From Clostridiales bacterium (GTDB lineage Bacteria; Bacillota; Clostridia; Saccharofermentanales; UBA5734), in NCBI GenBank assembly GCA_007133255.1, contig SLMY01000034.1, forward strand, positions 1 to 6,104: a DNA stretch of 6,104 nucleotides. The letters run 5' to 3'. The notes under the pieces were generated by a model. It was not told where the DNA came from. It did no database searches and saw nothing but the letters and a program-made list of their open reading frames with translations. Positions 5,343 through 6,104 of this stretch are shown here, piece by piece. Position 1 is the stretch's first letter, and every line of letters begins with the position of its first letter. Made by a program: the position numbers and the translations under genes.

Positions 5343-6104
5343 TGCAGGTAGAGAAAACTATGGAAAAAGTTGTCTCTCTGGCAAAAAAGAGAGGGTTCGT
5401 TTTTCCTGGATCAGAAATATATGGTGGTCTTGCCAACGCATGGGATTATGGACCATTAGGTGTTCTGCTTAAAAATAATGTTAAACAGGCATGGTGGCAG
5501 AAATTTGTCAAGGAAAGCCCCTACAACGTCGGCGTTGACTGTGCTATCCTGATGAATCCTCAGGTCTGGGTCGCTTCTGGACATGTGGGCGGTTTCAGTG
5601 ATCCTTTGATAGATTGCAAGTCTTGTAAAGCACGGCAGCGTGCTGACCAGCTGATTGAGCAGTATCACCAGGACCATGACATCAGCCAGCCGGTCGATGG
5701 CTGGGATAATCAGCAGTTGATTGATTATATCCGAAATCATGATATTACCTGTCCCCAGTGTGGGAAAGCTGACTTTACTGATGTTCGTCAGTTCAATTTG
5801 ATGTTTAAGACTTTTCAGGGCGTTACTGAAGACAGTCAGGCTGAAATTTATCTTCGTCCCGAAACGGCACAGGGTATATTTGTTAATTTCAAGAATGTAC
5901 AAAGAACAGCCAGAAAAAAAATCCCCTTTGGCATCGCCCAGATAGGCAAATCTTTTAGAAATGAGATTACACCTGGTAACTTCACTTTCAGAACACGTGA
6001 GTTTGAACAGATGGAACTTGAGTTTTTCTGTGAACCGGGTACTGATCTTGAATGGTTTGCCTACTGGCGTGATTTTTGCTATCAATGGCTGGTTGATCTG
6101 GGTA
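5342..6104 (+). CDS. glyQS: Glycyl-tRNA synthetase, single-chain type (3' truncated by window)
   Basis: Class II synthetase that attaches glycine to tRNA(Gly), of the homodimeric GlyQS type rather than the separate alpha/beta type. The 254 visible residues, roughly the first half, run open to the window edge. Seen in order: KKRGFVFPGSEIYGGLANAW (15-34) and DYGPLG (35-40), characteristic of this type; MNPQVWVASGHVGGF (71-85); cysteine pairs C92-x2-C95 and C137-x2-C140, a likely zinc site; the catalytic-core segment LRPETAQGIFVNF (171-183); and motif 2, FRNEI (205-209) followed by FRTREFEQMELEFF (216-229), with the ATP-contacting Arg206 and Glu208. The ATG at 5342 shares its A with the rpoZ TGA, implying coupled translation; an ATG at 5360 is the alternative and lies close to where relatives begin. 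There is no room for a T-box leader directly upstream. Motif 3 and the anticodon-binding domain lie beyond the window. Confidence 0.96.
   Translation, partial: MQVEKTMEKVVSLAKKRGFVFPGSEIYGGLANAWDYGPLGVLLKNNVKQAWWQKFVKESPYNVGVDCAILMNPQVWVASGHVGGFSDPLIDCKSCKARQRADQLIEQYHQDHDISQPVDGWDNQQLIDYIRNHDITCPQCGKADFTDVRQFNLMFKTFQGVTEDSQAEIYLRPETAQGIFVNFKNVQRTARKKIPFGIAQIGKSFRNEITPGNFTFRTREFEQMELEFFCEPGTDLEWFAYWRDFCYQWLVDLG

Noticed and set aside
5456..6085. A 209-codon open frame on the minus strand
   Set aside because: It lies wholly antisense to the highly conserved glyQS coding sequence on the plus strand; its translation shows no recognisable domain, so it is a shadow.

Overview
The window is a densely packed, entirely plus-strand stretch of core bacterial chromosome with moderate GC content. 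It most likely comes from a Bacillota (Firmicutes) member, probably clostridial in the broad sense. The evidence is the remA-type (DUF370) gene, the order yicC-remA-gmk-rpoZ known from Bacillus and Clostridia, a UvrC with Firmicute-like endonuclease motifs, a single-chain GlyQS-type glycyl-tRNA synthetase, and strong AAGGAGG-type ribosome binding sites. I cannot assign a genus from sequence alone.

Layout. Positions 32-2020 hold uvrC (nucleotide excision repair nuclease). Its last 23 bases overlap the start of a small calcineurin-like metallophosphoesterase (1998-2705), so these two form one translational unit. An 85-base gap follows (2706-2790) with a good sigma-A-type promoter candidate and no convincing terminator. 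Next comes the run yicC (2791-3681), remA (3738-3989), gmk (3986-4612), rpoZ (4641-5342) and glyQS (from 5342, cut by the right edge). Gaps are small or negative: 56 bases between yicC and remA, an ATGA overlap between remA and gmk, 28 bases between gmk and rpoZ, and a TGATG overlap between rpoZ and glyQS. This run probably forms one operon, with a possible secondary promoter before remA. No gap exceeds 300 bases.

Functionally the right-hand run joins RNA turnover (YicC), a DNA-binding regulator (RemA), GMP phosphorylation (Gmk), an RNA polymerase subunit (omega) and glycine tRNA charging. The genes are housekeeping. There is no mobile element, CRISPR array, tRNA, rRNA or defence island in view, and I found no obviously new multi-gene system.

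The most unusual feature is the omega subunit. It has an ordinary N-terminal omega fold of about 70 residues followed by about 160 extra residues. These end in four in-frame 39-bp tandem repeats encoding a highly acidic 13-residue unit, resembling in character the acidic tail of the Bacillus delta subunit. Secondary points are substitutions in the GMP-binding loop of the guanylate kinase, a ~35-residue insertion in the UvrC endonuclease domain, a sequence shared by the yicC and remA upstream regions, and a glyQS gene without its own leader.
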